From positions 186,001 to 250,000 of the forward strand of contig NZ_JAIUGV010000005.1 in assembly GCF_020164745.1 (NCBI RefSeq): DNA of 64,000 nucleotides, in the 5' to 3' direction. Position 1 is the first letter of the stretch; every line of letters starts with the position of its first letter. A program made the translations under genes and the position numbers. Of the stretch, positions 63,713 to 64,000 are shown piece by piece. The notes under the pieces are model-generated. The model saw nothing but the letters and a program-made list of their open reading frames with translations. It made no database searches and was not told where the DNA came from. The DNA comes from Mesorhizobium sp. ES1-4 (GTDB lineage Bacteria > Pseudomonadota > Alphaproteobacteria > Rhizobiales > Rhizobiaceae).

Positions 63713-64000
63713 TTAGCCCTTCATCGCGATGATGCGCCGCGCGGCGTTCAAGCCGGGCGCACCCGAAACACCACCACCGGGATGCGAACCCGCACCGGCC
63801 AGGAACAGCCCGTCGAGCGGCGTGTCGTAGCCCGACCAGCCGGTGACCGGGCGCGAGATCAGCATTTGGTCGGCCTGCAATTCGCCATGGTGCCAGTGGC
63901 CGCCCGGCATGCGGTAGCGCTTCTCGATGTCATCGGGCGTCAGAAGCTCGGCATGGCGCACGGTTTTGCCGATGCCAGGCGCATAGGCTTCCAACTGAGC
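63713..64000 (-). CDS. FAD-dependent oxidoreductase, C-terminal part (cut by window edge)
   Basis: The visible 95 residues end an oxidoreductase: MPGGHWHHGELQADQML, then PLDGLFLAGAGSHPGGGVSGAPGLNAARRII, the C-terminal FAD motif of phytoene-dehydrogenase or amine-oxidase-like enzymes. The reading frame is open to base 64000, so the N-terminus lies beyond the window. The stop is three bases before the GcvT-family start, so the two genes form an operon, likely an oxidative demethylation pair. Confidence 0.82.
   Translation of the reverse strand, partial: AQLEAYAPGIGKTVRHAELLTPDDIEKRYRMPGGHWHHGELQADQMLISRPVTGWSGYDTPLDGLFLAGAGSHPGGGVSGAPGLNAARRIIAMKG

Overview
The window looks like chromosomal DNA of a Rhizobiales bacterium, most likely Mesorhizobium or a close relative. 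The grounds are high GC, a complete PhyR-NepR-EcfG general stress cassette, a TrcR (DUF1013) regulator, a class I aldolase-pgk-gap-tkt cluster next to zapA, DUF1127 and DUF4164 proteins, and intergenic palindromes of rhizobial type. Identification is by recognising protein families in the translations; no database search was possible.

Layout. 0.1-13.2 kb is a mixed housekeeping and accessory stretch: small membrane and heme-binding-like proteins, HxlR, ArsR and YafY regulators, an alpha/beta hydrolase, a GST, an AHSA1/ArsR pair, an MFS transporter, a quinone oxidoreductase, the TrcR regulator, a frameshifted DJ-1/PfpI gene and a ring-cleaving dioxygenase. 13.2-14.5 kb holds an SGNH hydrolase that has lost its catalytic block and a DUF899 protein. 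14.7-22.5 kb (minus strand) encodes central carbon metabolism (tkt, gap, pgk, fba) with a K+/H+-type antiporter between gap and pgk. 22.7-28.4 kb carries DUF4164-zapA, a 1-Cys peroxiredoxin, a metallo-hydrolase, rpoH, rluD and a VOC protein, followed by tRNA-Glu(CTC) and a small DnaJ-type zinc-finger protein.

30.2-40.4 kb contains a 1516-residue multi-PAS hybrid kinase and then a phosphate regulon (PHO box, pstSCAB-phoU-phoB) without a phoR gene in the window. 40.4-45.3 kb is a ROK-controlled xylose-type ABC transporter (xylF-xylH-single-domain xylG).

45.5-57.3 kb is a general stress response island: two HWE-type histidine kinases, phyR, nepR-ecfG, a single-domain response regulator, a Crp/Fnr protein, and small envelope proteins (DUF1328, YqjD/YqjE-like pair, 58-aa membrane protein, triple PRC-barrel protein, diacylglycerol-kinase-like protein). 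Eight exact matches to the EcfG promoter consensus (GGAAC-N16/17-CGTT) sit just upstream of genes here, plus one degenerate match before a kinase. The island therefore appears to hold both the regulators and many of their targets. A GAF-domain pseudogene lies within it.

57.4-64 kb holds a sulfatase-superfamily (phosphonate monoester hydrolase-like) enzyme, an mhqO/mhqD-like quinone-detoxification operon with a GNAT protein, an M19 dipeptidase, and a GcvT-family protein followed by an FAD oxidoreductase cut by the right edge.

The most notable points are the dense EcfG promoter set, three broken or internally deleted genes (DJ-1, SGNH, GAF), a matched pair of TGACA-N6-TGTCA operators, a perfect 20-bp palindrome before the pst operon, and dispersed palindromic repeats.
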